64,000 nucleotides of DNA, taken from contig NZ_PTJS01000001.1 of NCBI RefSeq assembly GCF_002941025.1, positions 7,330,605 through 7,394,604 on the forward strand. The letters are read 5' to 3'. Below, one piece after another: positions 52,469-61,008 of the stretch. The notes below the pieces were generated by a model. That model did no database searches. It had not been told where the DNA came from and worked only from the letters and a program-made list of their open reading frames with translations. A program made the translations under genes and the position numbers. Source of the stretch: Streptomyces sp. QL37 (GTDB lineage: Bacteria; Actinomycetota; Actinomycetes; Streptomycetales; Streptomycetaceae). How positions within the stretch are numbered: position 1 is the first letter of the stretch; the number at the start of each line of letters is the position of its first letter.

Positions 52469-53836
52469 ATGACCACCCCCCTGTTGCTGCTCCTCGCGGC
52501 ATTCCTTCTCATCCTCGCCAACGGGTTCTTCGTGGCAGCCGAATTCGGGCTCGTCACCGTGGAACGGCCGGACGCCGAACGCGCCGCCGCCGAAGGCGAC
52601 CGCCGGGCCCGTACCGTCGTCGCCGCCCTGCGTGAACTCTCCTTCCAGCTCTCCGGCACCCAGCTCGGCATCACCATCACCTCGCTGGTCGTCGGCATGC
52701 TCGCCGAACCGGCGCTCGCCCAGCTTCTCGCCGGACCGCTCACCGCCACCGGACTGCCCGAAGGGGCCGTACCCGGGGTGAGTGTCGTGATCGGCATGCT
52801 GTTCGCCTCCGCCGTCCAGATGGTGATCGGCGAGCTCGTGCCCAAGAACTGGGCGGTCTCCCGGCCGCTCCAGGTGGCCCGGTTCGTCGCCGGCCCCCAG
52901 CACCGCTTCTCGACCGTCCTGCGCCCGGTGATCACCGCGCTGAACACCGTCGCGAACCGGCTGGTGAGGCTGCTGGGGGTCGAACCCACCGAGGAGCTCG
53001 CCTCCGCCAGGACCCCGGGCGAACTCGTCTCGCTGGCCCGGCATTCCGCGGAGGCAGGCACCCTGGAGCAGGACACCGCCGATCTCTTCGTGCGGACCCT
53101 GTCCCTGGCCGGGCTCACCGCGCAGCACGTCATGACCCCGCGGGTGAAGGTCAGCGCGCTCCAGACGTCGGCCACCGCGGCGGACGTCCTCAACCTCACA
53201 CGGGCCACCGGCCTGTCCCGCTTCCCCGTCTACCAGGACCGCATCGACGAGGTCGTCGGCATGGTCCACCTCAAGAACGCCCTCGCCGTCCCCACCCAGG
53301 ACCGGCTGCGCACCCCGGTGAGCCGGATCGCCGTTGCACCGCTCCTGGTGCCGGAGACCCTGCCCGTCGAACAGCTGCTCCAGCGGCTGCGCAGCGAGCA
53401 GCCGATCGCCGTCGTGGTCGACGAGTACGGCGGCACCGCCGGTGTCGTCACCCTCGAAGACATCATCGAGGAACTCGTCGGCGAGGTCAGGGACGAGCAC
53501 GACGTGGAGGGCGCCGACCGCCCCGAGCTGACACCCGTCGTCGCCGACGACGGGCGGGCAGGCTGGGACGTGGAGGGCAGCACCCGGGTGCTGACCCTGC
53601 GGCGGATAGGCCTCGACGTACCCGAAGGGCCGTACGAGACCGTCGCGGGGCTGGTCGCCGACCTGCTGGGACGCATCCCCGCCCCCGGTGACCGGACCGA
53701 ACTCCCCGGCTGGCGCATCTCCGTCCGCCAGGTCGGCCACTACCGTGCCGAACAGGTCCGCTTCGTCCGGCTGGCGGACATACCGCAGGCTCCGGCCGGA
53801 CGGCTCACCCAGGACCTGCTGGAGGCCGTGCGATGA
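52469..53836 (+). CDS. CNNM/HlyC-CorC family membrane protein (full length)
   Basis: 455 residues with DUF21 transmembrane helices at the N-terminus (ILANGFFVAAEFGLVTVERP), then a CBS-domain pair (HVMTPRVKVSALQTS through IAVVVDEYGGTAGVVTLEDI) and a C-terminal CorC_HlyC domain. Members are magnesium/cobalt transporters or efflux regulators; the older label hemolysin is misleading. The ATG at 52469 follows GGAGG. It overlaps the second paralogue by 4 nt, so the pair probably forms a heteromeric complex. Confidence 0.92.
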   Translation: MTTPLLLLLAAFLLILANGFFVAAEFGLVTVERPDAERAAAEGDRRARTVVAALRELSFQLSGTQLGITITSLVVGMLAEPALAQLLAGPLTATGLPEGAVPGVSVVIGMLFASAVQMVIGELVPKNWAVSRPLQVARFVAGPQHRFSTVLRPVITALNTVANRLVRLLGVEPTEELASARTPGELVSLARHSAEAGTLEQDTADLFVRTLSLAGLTAQHVMTPRVKVSALQTSATAADVLNLTRATGLSRFPVYQDRIDEVVGMVHLKNALAVPTQDRLRTPVSRIAVAPLLVPETLPVEQLLQRLRSEQPIAVVVDEYGGTAGVVTLEDIIEELVGEVRDEHDVEGADRPELTPVVADDGRAGWDVEGSTRVLTLRRIGLDVPEGPYETVAGLVADLLGRIPAPGDRTELPGWRISVRQVGHYRAEQVRFVRLADIPQAPAGRLTQDLLEAVR

Positions 53837-54918
53837 GCCTCGTGCAGCTGGTCTTCGCCGGGCTCCTGGTGCTGGCGAACGGATTCTTCGTCGGGGCCGA
53901 GTTCGCGCTCGTCTCCGTACGGCGCAGTCAGGTCGAACCCCTTGCGGCAGGCGGGTCGAGCCGGGCCAGACAGGTCCTGTACGGCCTGGAGAACCTGCCG
54001 CAGATGATGGCCGCCGCGCAGTTCGGCATCACCATCTGCTCCCTCACGCTCGGCGCCGTCGCGGAGCCGACCGTGGCCCGCCTCCTGGAGCCGGTGTTCC
54101 ACGCGGCACACCTGCCCGAGGGGCTCGTCCATCCCCTGGGCTTCGCGGTGGCCCTCGTCTCCGTGGTCTTCCTCCACCTCGTCATCGGCGAGATGGTCCC
54201 GAAGAACCTGGCGATGGCCGCTCCCGAGAAGACCGCGATGTGGCTCAGCCCCGGCCTGGTCGGCTTCGCCCGGCTATGCAGGCCCGTCACCTCCGCCCTC
54301 GGAGCCTGCGCCAACCTCGTCCTTCGGCTCTTCAAGGTCGAGCCGAAGGACGAGGTCGAGGCCGTCTTCACCAGTGAGCAGCTCAACCGGCTGGTGGAGG
54401 ACGCCGGCATGGCCGGTCTGCTGGAACCGGAGGCGCGGGACCGCCTCGGGGACGCCCTCGAACTGGGCAGCAGGCCCGTCACCGATGTGCTGCTCGACCG
54501 GGCCTCCCTGGTGACCGTGGACCCCTCCGTCACCCCGCGCCGCGTGGAGGAGCTCACCGTACGGACCGGCTACTCGCGCTTTCCCGTATGCGCGGACGGC
54601 GGCGGCCCGTTCATGGGCTATCTGCACGTCAAGGACGTCCTGGAGCTGGAGGACGGCGAGCGGGCCGTGCCGCAGCAGATCTGGCGCCCGATGGCGACCG
54701 TACGGGCGGAGCTCCCGCTGGACGACGCCCTGACGGTCATGCGCCGCGCGGCCACACATCTCGCCCAGGTCGCCGACGCGTCCGGCAGGGTGCTTGGCCT
54801 CGTCGCCATGGAGGACGTCCTGGAGATGCTCGTGGGCGAGGTCCGCGACCCCGCCCACCACGTCTCGGTGCCCCGCCGCACGGTGGAGGTGCCGAAGGCC
54901 ATGGCCCCGCTGGGCTGA
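53833..54918 (+). CDS. CNNM family membrane protein without CorC_HlyC domain
   Basis: 361 residues, paralogue of the preceding gene: a DUF21 membrane domain (LVLANGFFVGAEFALVSVRR) and a CBS pair ending in VLGLVAMEDVLEMLVGEV. It stops about 20 residues after that, so the C-terminal domain of the partner is missing. The start overlaps the upstream stop (ATGA). A division of labour between the two proteins is likely. A strong terminator follows. Confidence 0.92.
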   Translation: MSLVQLVFAGLLVLANGFFVGAEFALVSVRRSQVEPLAAGGSSRARQVLYGLENLPQMMAAAQFGITICSLTLGAVAEPTVARLLEPVFHAAHLPEGLVHPLGFAVALVSVVFLHLVIGEMVPKNLAMAAPEKTAMWLSPGLVGFARLCRPVTSALGACANLVLRLFKVEPKDEVEAVFTSEQLNRLVEDAGMAGLLEPEARDRLGDALELGSRPVTDVLLDRASLVTVDPSVTPRRVEELTVRTGYSRFPVCADGGGPFMGYLHVKDVLELEDGERAVPQQIWRPMATVRAELPLDDALTVMRRAATHLAQVADASGRVLGLVAMEDVLEMLVGEVRDPAHHVSVPRRTVEVPKAMAPLG

Positions 54919-54924
54919 CCCGGA

Positions 54925-54959
54925 CCGCCGGACGGCCCCTCGCCGGGGCCGTCCGGCGG
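54925..54959. terminator. Bidirectional terminator
   Basis: A 15-bp perfect stem (CCGCCGGACGGCCCC and its complement) with a 5-nt loop, between the convergent CNNM and AAA+ genes. Confidence 0.85.
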
Positions 54960-54964
54960 ACCGG

Positions 54965-56872
54965 CTACAGGGCCCCGGGCTCCTGCTTCCCCCGGTCCAC
55001 CGGACCCCGGCCCGACAGCACCTCGCCGTACGCCTGCATCAGGTCCGGCAGCCGCAGAGTGGCCAGATCGTCCCGGGTCGGCACGGCGGTGTAACCGGAC
55101 AGTCGCAGATCACGGTAGGCGCAGCTCTTTTCGTACAGGGTGCGCAGGAAACGGCCGTTGCCCAGCTCGTCGATCCAGCCCTGGTCGACCACGTGCCCGC
55201 TGATGCTGCGCAGCTCGTCGAGGGCCTCCTCGTCCCACACATCGCCGTTCTCGGCGGCCAGTACCCCGCCGATCGCGGTGAGTTCGAGGGGGCGGTAGCT
55301 CGGGAAGTCGACCCGGGTGGTGAAGCGTGAGGAGAGCCCCGGATTGGTGGAGAGCAGCCGGTCCATGCCCTCCGGATAGCCGGCGAGGATGACGACCAGG
55401 TGGTCCCTGTTGTCCTCGGCCCGCTTGAGGAGGACCTGCAGGGCCTCGTCGCCGTACGCGTCGCCCTTGCTGTAACCGGAGTTGGAGAGGCTGTACGCCT
55501 CGTCGACGAAGAGCACCCCGCCGAGTGCCGAATCGATCAGCTCGTTGGCCTTCACCGCTGTCTGCCCGAGGAACTCGCCGACCAGGTCGGACCGTTGGGC
55601 CTCCACCAGGTGGTCGCCGCCGAGGAGCCCGAGGGCGTAGAACACCCGGCCCAGGATGCGGGCGACCGTGGTCTTGCCCGTCCCGGACGGCCCGGAGAAG
55701 ACGAAGTGGCGCTTGGGCGGCTGCACCGGAAGTCCCTGCTCCGCACGGAGACGTGCCATGTTCAGCTGTGCGGACAACGCCTTGACCTGGCGTTTCACGG
55801 GTTCGAGTCCGACCATGCGCTCAAGCTCCGCCAGGGCCTCCGCGAGCATCACCGGGTCGCTCGGCCCCGCCGGGAAGGTGGCGGCCCGCGGCGCTCCGGG
55901 CTTCTGCCGCGCCCCGAGGGCACCGGTTCCGGGCGGTGGCACCACGGCCCCGGGAAGGACCTGCGGATCGCCGCCGAGCCAGGGCTCGCGGCCGTCCACC
56001 AGATCGGTGCCGAGCACCATGTCGCCGTCCGTCCGGCCCTCCACGCCCGCGCCGTCGGAGCCGAAGCCGGCCAGTGAGACCGCCGCCAGATCGCCGGCCT
56101 CGTCGTAGCCGTCCCCCTCGGAGATCGCGGCGAGCCTGGCCGAGGTGTCCATGAAGGCCGGATCCACGCGGTGGACCGCCCGGTACAGGGGCAGGGCCGC
56201 CGCACTGCGGCCGGTGCCCTCGTGGGCCCGCGCCAGCCAGTAGCGCAGCTCCTTGCGCTGCGGCTGCTCGCTGCGGCAGCGCATCAGGGCTGCGGACAGC
56301 AGAGGCTCCGCCTGCCCGTACATCTCCAGGCGCACCCGCGCCATGCCGCCGAAGAGACCGGCCTCGATACCGAGCAGCGGATCGTTGATGAGCTGCTCCG
56401 TCGTGCGTACGAGCTGGTCCCAGTCCTTGACCAGATAGGAGCGGCAGGCGTGCAGGAAGCGGACCTGGGGATCGGCGTCGACAGGCGGCAGACCCGCCAA
56501 CGCCCGGTCCAGCTCCGGCACATGGCGGCCGTCCAGCCAGTGCGAGGCGTGCGCGAGGAGTAGATCGCGCGGGCTCTCCAGCACGGGCTGGACCCACCAC
56601 CCCAGCCAGTACCACGAGTTGAGCGTGCGCCGATGACGGGTGCGCTGCTCGCCGAAGCGGTCGCGGTGGCGGTACATGCGTAACAGTGCCGTGGTGGTGT
56701 CGATCCGCAGCGCGTGGAGGCCCAGCCAGCCGTCCGCCATGCCGGGGTCGAGACGTACCGCCGCTCTGAACTCCTCCTCGGCCTGTGGGTACGCGCCCAT
56801 GGTGTAGGCGTCCACCCCACGCAGCCAGGCAAGGTCGGCCGGGGCCTGCGTGCCCGGCGTGCCGATGTCCAT
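54965..56872 (-). CDS. AAA+ ATPase of the CbxX/EccA type with N-terminal TPR-like region
   Basis: About 635 residues. The N-terminal half (to ~residue 260) has TPR-like helices (YPQAEEEFRAAVRLDPGMAD); a disordered Gly/Pro-rich linker follows. The AAA+ domain carries Walker A GPSGTGKTT and Walker B GVLFVDEAYSL, with arginine-finger candidates in NPGLSSRFTTRVDF. The same architecture defines EccA of type VII secretion, yet no other ESX gene (eccB-E, WXG100) is nearby. The ATG at 56872 follows GGGGGA; in-frame ATGs at 56920 and 56971 are alternatives. Confidence 0.85.
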   Translation of the reverse strand: MDIGTPGTQAPADLAWLRGVDAYTMGAYPQAEEEFRAAVRLDPGMADGWLGLHALRIDTTTALLRMYRHRDRFGEQRTRHRRTLNSWYWLGWWVQPVLESPRDLLLAHASHWLDGRHVPELDRALAGLPPVDADPQVRFLHACRSYLVKDWDQLVRTTEQLINDPLLGIEAGLFGGMARVRLEMYGQAEPLLSAALMRCRSEQPQRKELRYWLARAHEGTGRSAAALPLYRAVHRVDPAFMDTSARLAAISEGDGYDEAGDLAAVSLAGFGSDGAGVEGRTDGDMVLGTDLVDGREPWLGGDPQVLPGAVVPPPGTGALGARQKPGAPRAATFPAGPSDPVMLAEALAELERMVGLEPVKRQVKALSAQLNMARLRAEQGLPVQPPKRHFVFSGPSGTGKTTVARILGRVFYALGLLGGDHLVEAQRSDLVGEFLGQTAVKANELIDSALGGVLFVDEAYSLSNSGYSKGDAYGDEALQVLLKRAEDNRDHLVVILAGYPEGMDRLLSTNPGLSSRFTTRVDFPSYRPLELTAIGGVLAAENGDVWDEEALDELRSISGHVVDQGWIDELGNGRFLRTLYEKSCAYRDLRLSGYTAVPTRDDLATLRLPDLMQAYGEVLSGRGPVDRGKQEPGAL

Positions 56873-57085
56873 CAGGTCCCCCACAAACCGTGCCCCCAGA
56901 ATGTCCCGCCCGCACAGCATGCCCAGCTCGGCGCCCCTAATCACCGTGCCGGGGACGGGAATTGACCACACCAGAGACGCATCGTACCTGCACAGGGAGT
57001 GATCGGTTAAGTGCGTAACCGGCGCTTCGGCGGCAGTGACCGAGGGTGAGGGGGCGGCCCGGCCCGGCGGGCTGTGAGGGCAGAA

Positions 57086-57123
57086 CGAAGCCCCCGGTCA
57101 CGGGGGAACAACCGGGGGCTTCG
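57086..57123. terminator. Strong hairpin in the gap upstream of the AAA+ gene
   Basis: A 13-bp stem CGAAGCCCCCGGT/ACCGGGGGCTTCG with a 12-nt loop. It lies between two leftward genes, about 215 bp upstream of the AAA+ start and 117 bp downstream of the P-loop kinase stop, so it probably terminates the latter. A GC-clamped relic or small RNA is an alternative. Confidence 0.55.
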
Positions 57124-57239
57124 CGTCTGCGGGGGCTCCGAAAAGCCGCACATTGAGAACGTAAGACCTGTACGGCCCCTCGGTCAAGCCGAGTTGGGGA
57201 GGCTGCGGGGCTTTTTCCTACTGACCGGTACGACAGGCG

Positions 57240-57854
57240 TCACGCTTCACTGTCCGTGATGATTCGACTCGTCACCGCTGTCGGGTGAGGGCCATCCAGC
57301 CACATGTACCCCGTGGGAATCCGCCGTATCACCGCATCCGCGAAGGGATATGAGGGATCGTCGGCGAAATGACGGTGCTCCGCGACGGTCCAGCCGTCCC
57401 AGAAGTCCGAGAGTCCGGGGCCGTCGCGCCGTCGGCCCTGCTCCCAGGACGCCTCGCTCTCCCCCTCGATCCACAGCAGAGCCGCGAGAAACGGGCGCAC
57501 AGCGTTGCGGCCGGCCCCCACGCCCTCGATCAGGGCCACGGGGGCGGGGTCCAGTGTCCTCGGCGGCCCGAAGCGCCGGGCCGTCCAGTCGTACGGGGCG
57601 TATCGCGCGGGCTCTCCCCGTGAGAGCGGATCCAGGACCTGAGCCCGGAGTCTGTCCGTCCAGGCGAAGAGCTCCTCGTGCGTGGCCAGGTCGTCCAGGC
57701 GCAGCACGGGAGCGTCGCCGAGCGCCACGGCCAGGCGGTCGGCGAAGGTGCTCTTGCCGGACCCCGCGTGCCCGTCGACGGCGATCAGCCGCACCGGCCC
57801 GCAGGAAGGGGGCAGGGAGCGCAGCCGGCGAGCGCGGTCCGCCAGGTCGTTCAT
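57240..57854 (-). CDS. Uridine kinase-like P-loop protein
   Basis: 204 residues. The P-loop VDGHAGSGKSTFADRL is at about residues 26-41, followed by a LRLDDLATHEELF acceptor segment and ALIEGVGAGR, the pattern of uridine kinase/phosphoribulokinase-type proteins. Divergence from true Udk makes the substrate uncertain; a nucleoside or small alcohol is likely. It is transcribed away from the C39-like peptidase gene. Confidence 0.82.
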   Translation of the reverse strand: MNDLADRARRLRSLPPSCGPVRLIAVDGHAGSGKSTFADRLAVALGDAPVLRLDDLATHEELFAWTDRLRAQVLDPLSRGEPARYAPYDWTARRFGPPRTLDPAPVALIEGVGAGRNAVRPFLAALLWIEGESEASWEQGRRRDGPGLSDFWDGWTVAEHRHFADDPSYPFADAVIRRIPTGYMWLDGPHPTAVTSRIITDSEA

Positions 57855-58040
57855 GCCCCCACCCTACGAGAGCCCGCGGAGCCTCTGGTGGCACCGCCCA
57901 GGTCACGCCAGTGGACCAGACCAATATTGCTGACGCGGCACGGGGCGAATCACTGGCCGGATCCGTCCCCGACCCGCAATAGTTGGCGCACCGATCGGCA
58001 CCCGCAGCCCCAATCCGCTCAACGACCGGGGGTCTCGCCC

Positions 58041-59402
58041 ATGACCAGACCGACATCACGCAGGACCGTGCTCACCGCCGCGCTCGCGGCAGCGGCAGGG
58101 GCAGGCACCGAGGCCTCCGCCGGCCCCGCGAGCGCCGCCCCCTCCCGCACCTCCCCATCACCGGCGGCAGCCTCGCTCGTGGACAACCGCTTCTGGACGA
58201 CGTACACCGACTGGCGCTGCGGCACATCGACCGGCACCCGCGCGGTCGCCGGACGCCGGCCGGGCCTGGAGATCTCCGCTCCCGCCGGGAGCACCGACTA
58301 CACCGACCCGCACACCGGCACGACCAGCACCTGGGAGTACGCGACCTGGACCTCGCCGGTCCACCGCTCCGCCGTCCCCGCCACCGAGGTGATCGCCTCC
58401 TGGAACGCCCACACCCCGCAGGGCACCTGGATCCAGGTCGAGCTGCGCGGCAGCTACTCCGACGGGACCGACACGCCCTGGTACGTGATGGGCCGCTGGG
58501 CAGCGGGTGACGAGGACATCCGCCGCACCTCCGTGGACGACCAGACCGACGGCAGGAGCTCGGTCTGGACCGACACCTTCTCCGTGGACGACACGGCGAG
58601 CGGGCTGAGGCTGGCCTCCTACCGCCTGCGGCTCACCCTTCACCGCACCCCCGGCACCCGGCTCACGCCCACGGTCCACCGGGTCGGTGCCATGGCCTCG
58701 GACATCCCGGACCGCTTCACCGTCCCCGCCACGGAACCCGGCACCGCCCGGGAACTGGCGGTGCCCCGCTACTCGCAGAACGTCCACGTGGGGGAGTACC
58801 CGGAGTACGACAACGGCGGCGAGGCCTGGTGCAGCCCCACCTCCTCGCAGATGATCATCGAGTACTGGGGCCGCAAGCCCACCCCGGAGGACCTGTCCTG
58901 GGTCAAACCCGGCCTCGCCGACCCGCAGGTCTGCCATGCGGCCCGCCACACCTTCGACTACCAGTACGAGGGGTGCGGCAACTGGCCCTTCAACGCGGCC
59001 TACGCCGCGACGTACAAGGACATGAGCGCCGTGGTCACCCGTCTCGGATCGCTGACCGATCTGGAGAAGCTGATCGCCGCGGGCATCCCGGTCATAACGT
59101 CACAGTCGTTCCTCAAGGGCGAGCTGACCGGCGCGGGTTACGGGACATCGGGCCACCTGATGACGGTCATCGGCTTCACGGCCGACGGCGACGTGATCGC
59201 CAACGATCCCGCGTCGCCGTCCAACGACGCGGTGCGCCGTGTCTACCGGCGGCGCGAGTGGGAGAACATCTGGCTCCGTACGAAGCGCTACGACGCGAAC
59301 GGTGCGGTCAGGAGCGGCACGGGAGGGGTCTGCTACGTGTACTGGCCGGCTGTGCCCACGGCGGGCCAGCGCCGTGTCCTCCGCCCGCTCGGGCTGACCT
59401 GA
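58041..59402 (+). CDS. Secreted C39-like cysteine peptidase family protein
   Basis: 453 residues with a Tat signal (TSRRTVLTAALAAAAGAG). The N-terminal half (residues ~45-230) looks like an all-beta accessory domain (FWTTYTDWRCGT to HRVGAMAS). The C-terminal half is a papain-like peptidase_C39_2 domain with candidate catalytic Cys264 (EAWCSPTSSQM), His372 (GTSGHLMTVIGF) and the Asn/Asp of VIANDPASPSN. ATG 58041 puts the signal at the N-terminus. Secretion points to hydrolysis of extracellular peptides or cell-wall cross-links; the target is unknown. Confidence 0.88.
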   Translation: MTRPTSRRTVLTAALAAAAGAGTEASAGPASAAPSRTSPSPAAASLVDNRFWTTYTDWRCGTSTGTRAVAGRRPGLEISAPAGSTDYTDPHTGTTSTWEYATWTSPVHRSAVPATEVIASWNAHTPQGTWIQVELRGSYSDGTDTPWYVMGRWAAGDEDIRRTSVDDQTDGRSSVWTDTFSVDDTASGLRLASYRLRLTLHRTPGTRLTPTVHRVGAMASDIPDRFTVPATEPGTARELAVPRYSQNVHVGEYPEYDNGGEAWCSPTSSQMIIEYWGRKPTPEDLSWVKPGLADPQVCHAARHTFDYQYEGCGNWPFNAAYAATYKDMSAVVTRLGSLTDLEKLIAAGIPVITSQSFLKGELTGAGYGTSGHLMTVIGFTADGDVIANDPASPSNDAVRRVYRRREWENIWLRTKRYDANGAVRSGTGGVCYVYWPAVPTAGQRRVLRPLGLT

Positions 59403-59416
59403 GCGAGCAGTGACCT

Positions 59417-59476
59417 CACGGCCGCCTCGACCACCTGACGGCAGCGCTTTTGACCGTCCGGGGTGAGGCGGCCGTG
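59417..59476. repeat. 12-bp inverted repeat in the gap after the C39-like gene
   Basis: CACGGCCGCCTC (59417-59428) and GAGGCGGCCGTG (59465-59476) with a 36-nt spacer. It may be a terminator-like structure for the peptidase gene. The rest of the 403-bp gap to 59805 shows no gene that I can support. Confidence 0.5.
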
Positions 59477-59805
59477 TAAATCCTGCGGGTGTACCCCTGG
59501 AGACTCTCCTGCTCACAGGCTGTAGATGGTCGAGGTCGATCAAGCCGTGAACTCGATCGTCGGCCGCTTCGCACCGTCGGCCATCCTGGGACCGGCGAAC
59601 GGGAGCGCATGACGAAGAGGGGGCGGGGAAGTTGCCCGCGATCGAAGGCTCCGTGCGCGGTGTGCGAGAAATCATGTGACGCTGGAGGGGCTGGGTTCCA
59701 GCGGACCTCGAAGGTTCAGGAAGATGCGCGCAAGGCAACTCGGGCTCGTGGATCTGTCGCATCTCCCCACTCATGTATCAGCCCTCTTCGAGGAGGAGAG
59801 AACTT

Positions 59806-60384
59806 ATGCATGTCACCCACATCCGTCGCACGATGGCTGCCGCAGCAGCGGCCGCGGTACTTCCCGTCGCCATCGGGATCGCCGCACCGACCGCGTCCGC
59901 GGACACCGGTACGCAGCCGTTCGGACCGGGCTGTTCCTCCCTTCCGCAGGAAGGCAAGGGAAGCCTCAGTGACATGGCGAGCACCCCGGTGGCAACCGCG
60001 GCCGCCAACAACCCGGAGCTGAAGACGCTCGCCGCAGCCGTCGAAGCCGCCGACCTGGGCGACACACTGAACAACACCAAGGGCATCACGGTGTTCGCTC
60101 CGACCAATGCGGCGTTCGAGAAGATCCCGAAGGCAGACCTGGACGCGCTGCTCGCCAACAAGGCTCAGCTGGCGAAGGTCCTCAAGTATCACGTCGTGGG
60201 CCAGGAGGTCACCCAGAAGGATCTTGCGAAGGGAGACTTCACGACCCTGGAGGGCAGCAAACTCACCACTTCGGGATCCGGTGAGTCTTTCACCGTGAAC
60301 GACTCCGCGAAGATCGTCTGCGGTGGCATCCCCACTGCCAACGCCACCGTGGAACTCATCGACACCGTCCTGATGCCCAAGTAA
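59806..60384 (+). CDS. Secreted fasciclin-domain protein
   Basis: 192 residues. A Sec signal peptide (HIRRTMAAAAAAAVLPVAIG, ending in ASA) precedes one FAS1 domain: NPELKTLAAAVEAADL, the H1-like GITVFAPTNAAFEKIP and the H2 region LKYHVVGQEV. Two cysteines (CSSL and IVCGG) may form a disulfide. The ATG at 59806 follows GAGGAG. FAS1 proteins act in adhesion at the cell surface; no membrane anchor is visible, so this one is probably released or wall-associated. Confidence 0.9.
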   Translation: MHVTHIRRTMAAAAAAAVLPVAIGIAAPTASADTGTQPFGPGCSSLPQEGKGSLSDMASTPVATAAANNPELKTLAAAVEAADLGDTLNNTKGITVFAPTNAAFEKIPKADLDALLANKAQLAKVLKYHVVGQEVTQKDLAKGDFTTLEGSKLTTSGSGESFTVNDSAKIVCGGIPTANATVELIDTVLMPK

Positions 60385-60654
60385 GCACGGGCGACAAGAG
60401 GGGTTCGTCACCACTGAGTTACGCGGGGTGTCCCTGCTGATGCGCAGGACGGCATGGCTGTCGATGTTCTTGTAGGCAGAGCGCCGGTGGTCGGAACGGG
60501 ACCGGTCCACATCGTCGGCCGTGCCGGTGCTCTTCATCGCCCTCGGCGCGGAGCGGCCGGTGACGAACGCCTCTCGGCGGCGGACAGTCTCCGCGTCGCA
60601 GCAGCCCCGGCCGCTGCCGCACAGCAAGGCCCCCGTGACCCCGCCGGGGCAGGA

Positions 60655-61008
60655 TCAGTGGGCAGCGGAGCCGCGTGCGGTGGCCGCCGAGACGTCCGTG
60701 TGGATGGCGAAGACCCGGTCCAGACCGACGATGCCGAGGATGCGGGCGGTGTTGGCGGGGACCGCGGCCAGAGCGATGTCGCCGCCTTGTTCGCCGGCCA
60801 GGTTCCGGGCCGTCAGCAGAGCGCTGATCCCGCTGGAGTCACAGAACTCCAGGGCGGCCAGATCCAGGACCAGTAGTCGTCCCGCAGCCAGGGTGAGACC
60901 CTCCACAGCCCTGCGGAGTTCGGGCGCCGTCTCATGATCGAGGTCGCCGGCGATCTGGAGTACGGGGCCGGTGGTGGCCTCTCGGACGGTGATCTTCAGT
61001 GGTCTCAT
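60655..61008 (-). CDS. STAS-domain anti-sigma factor antagonist (RsbV-like)
   Basis: 117 residues. The STAS core LVLDLAALEFCDSSGISALL contains the Ser pair that RsbW-type kinases phosphorylate. In the RsbV switch the unphosphorylated form captures the anti-sigma kinase and frees the sigma factor. The ATG at 61008 overlaps the stop of the phosphatase gene, so the pair is translationally coupled and the phosphatase is the likely activator of this protein. The cognate kinase and sigma factor are not in the cassette. Confidence 0.9.
   Translation of the reverse strand: MRPLKITVREATTGPVLQIAGDLDHETAPELRRAVEGLTLAAGRLLVLDLAALEFCDSSGISALLTARNLAGEQGGDIALAAVPANTARILGIVGLDRVFAIHTDVSAATARGSAAH

Noticed and set aside
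57060..57240. A tRNA or small stable RNA gene
   Set aside because: Only a simple terminator-like hairpin is present; no cloverleaf or conserved tRNA loops were found here or elsewhere in the window.
60385..60654. A small leftward gene between the fasciclin and STAS genes
   Set aside because: Overlapping frames are open in several phases, but none has a ribosome site, consistent codon bias or a recognisable family.
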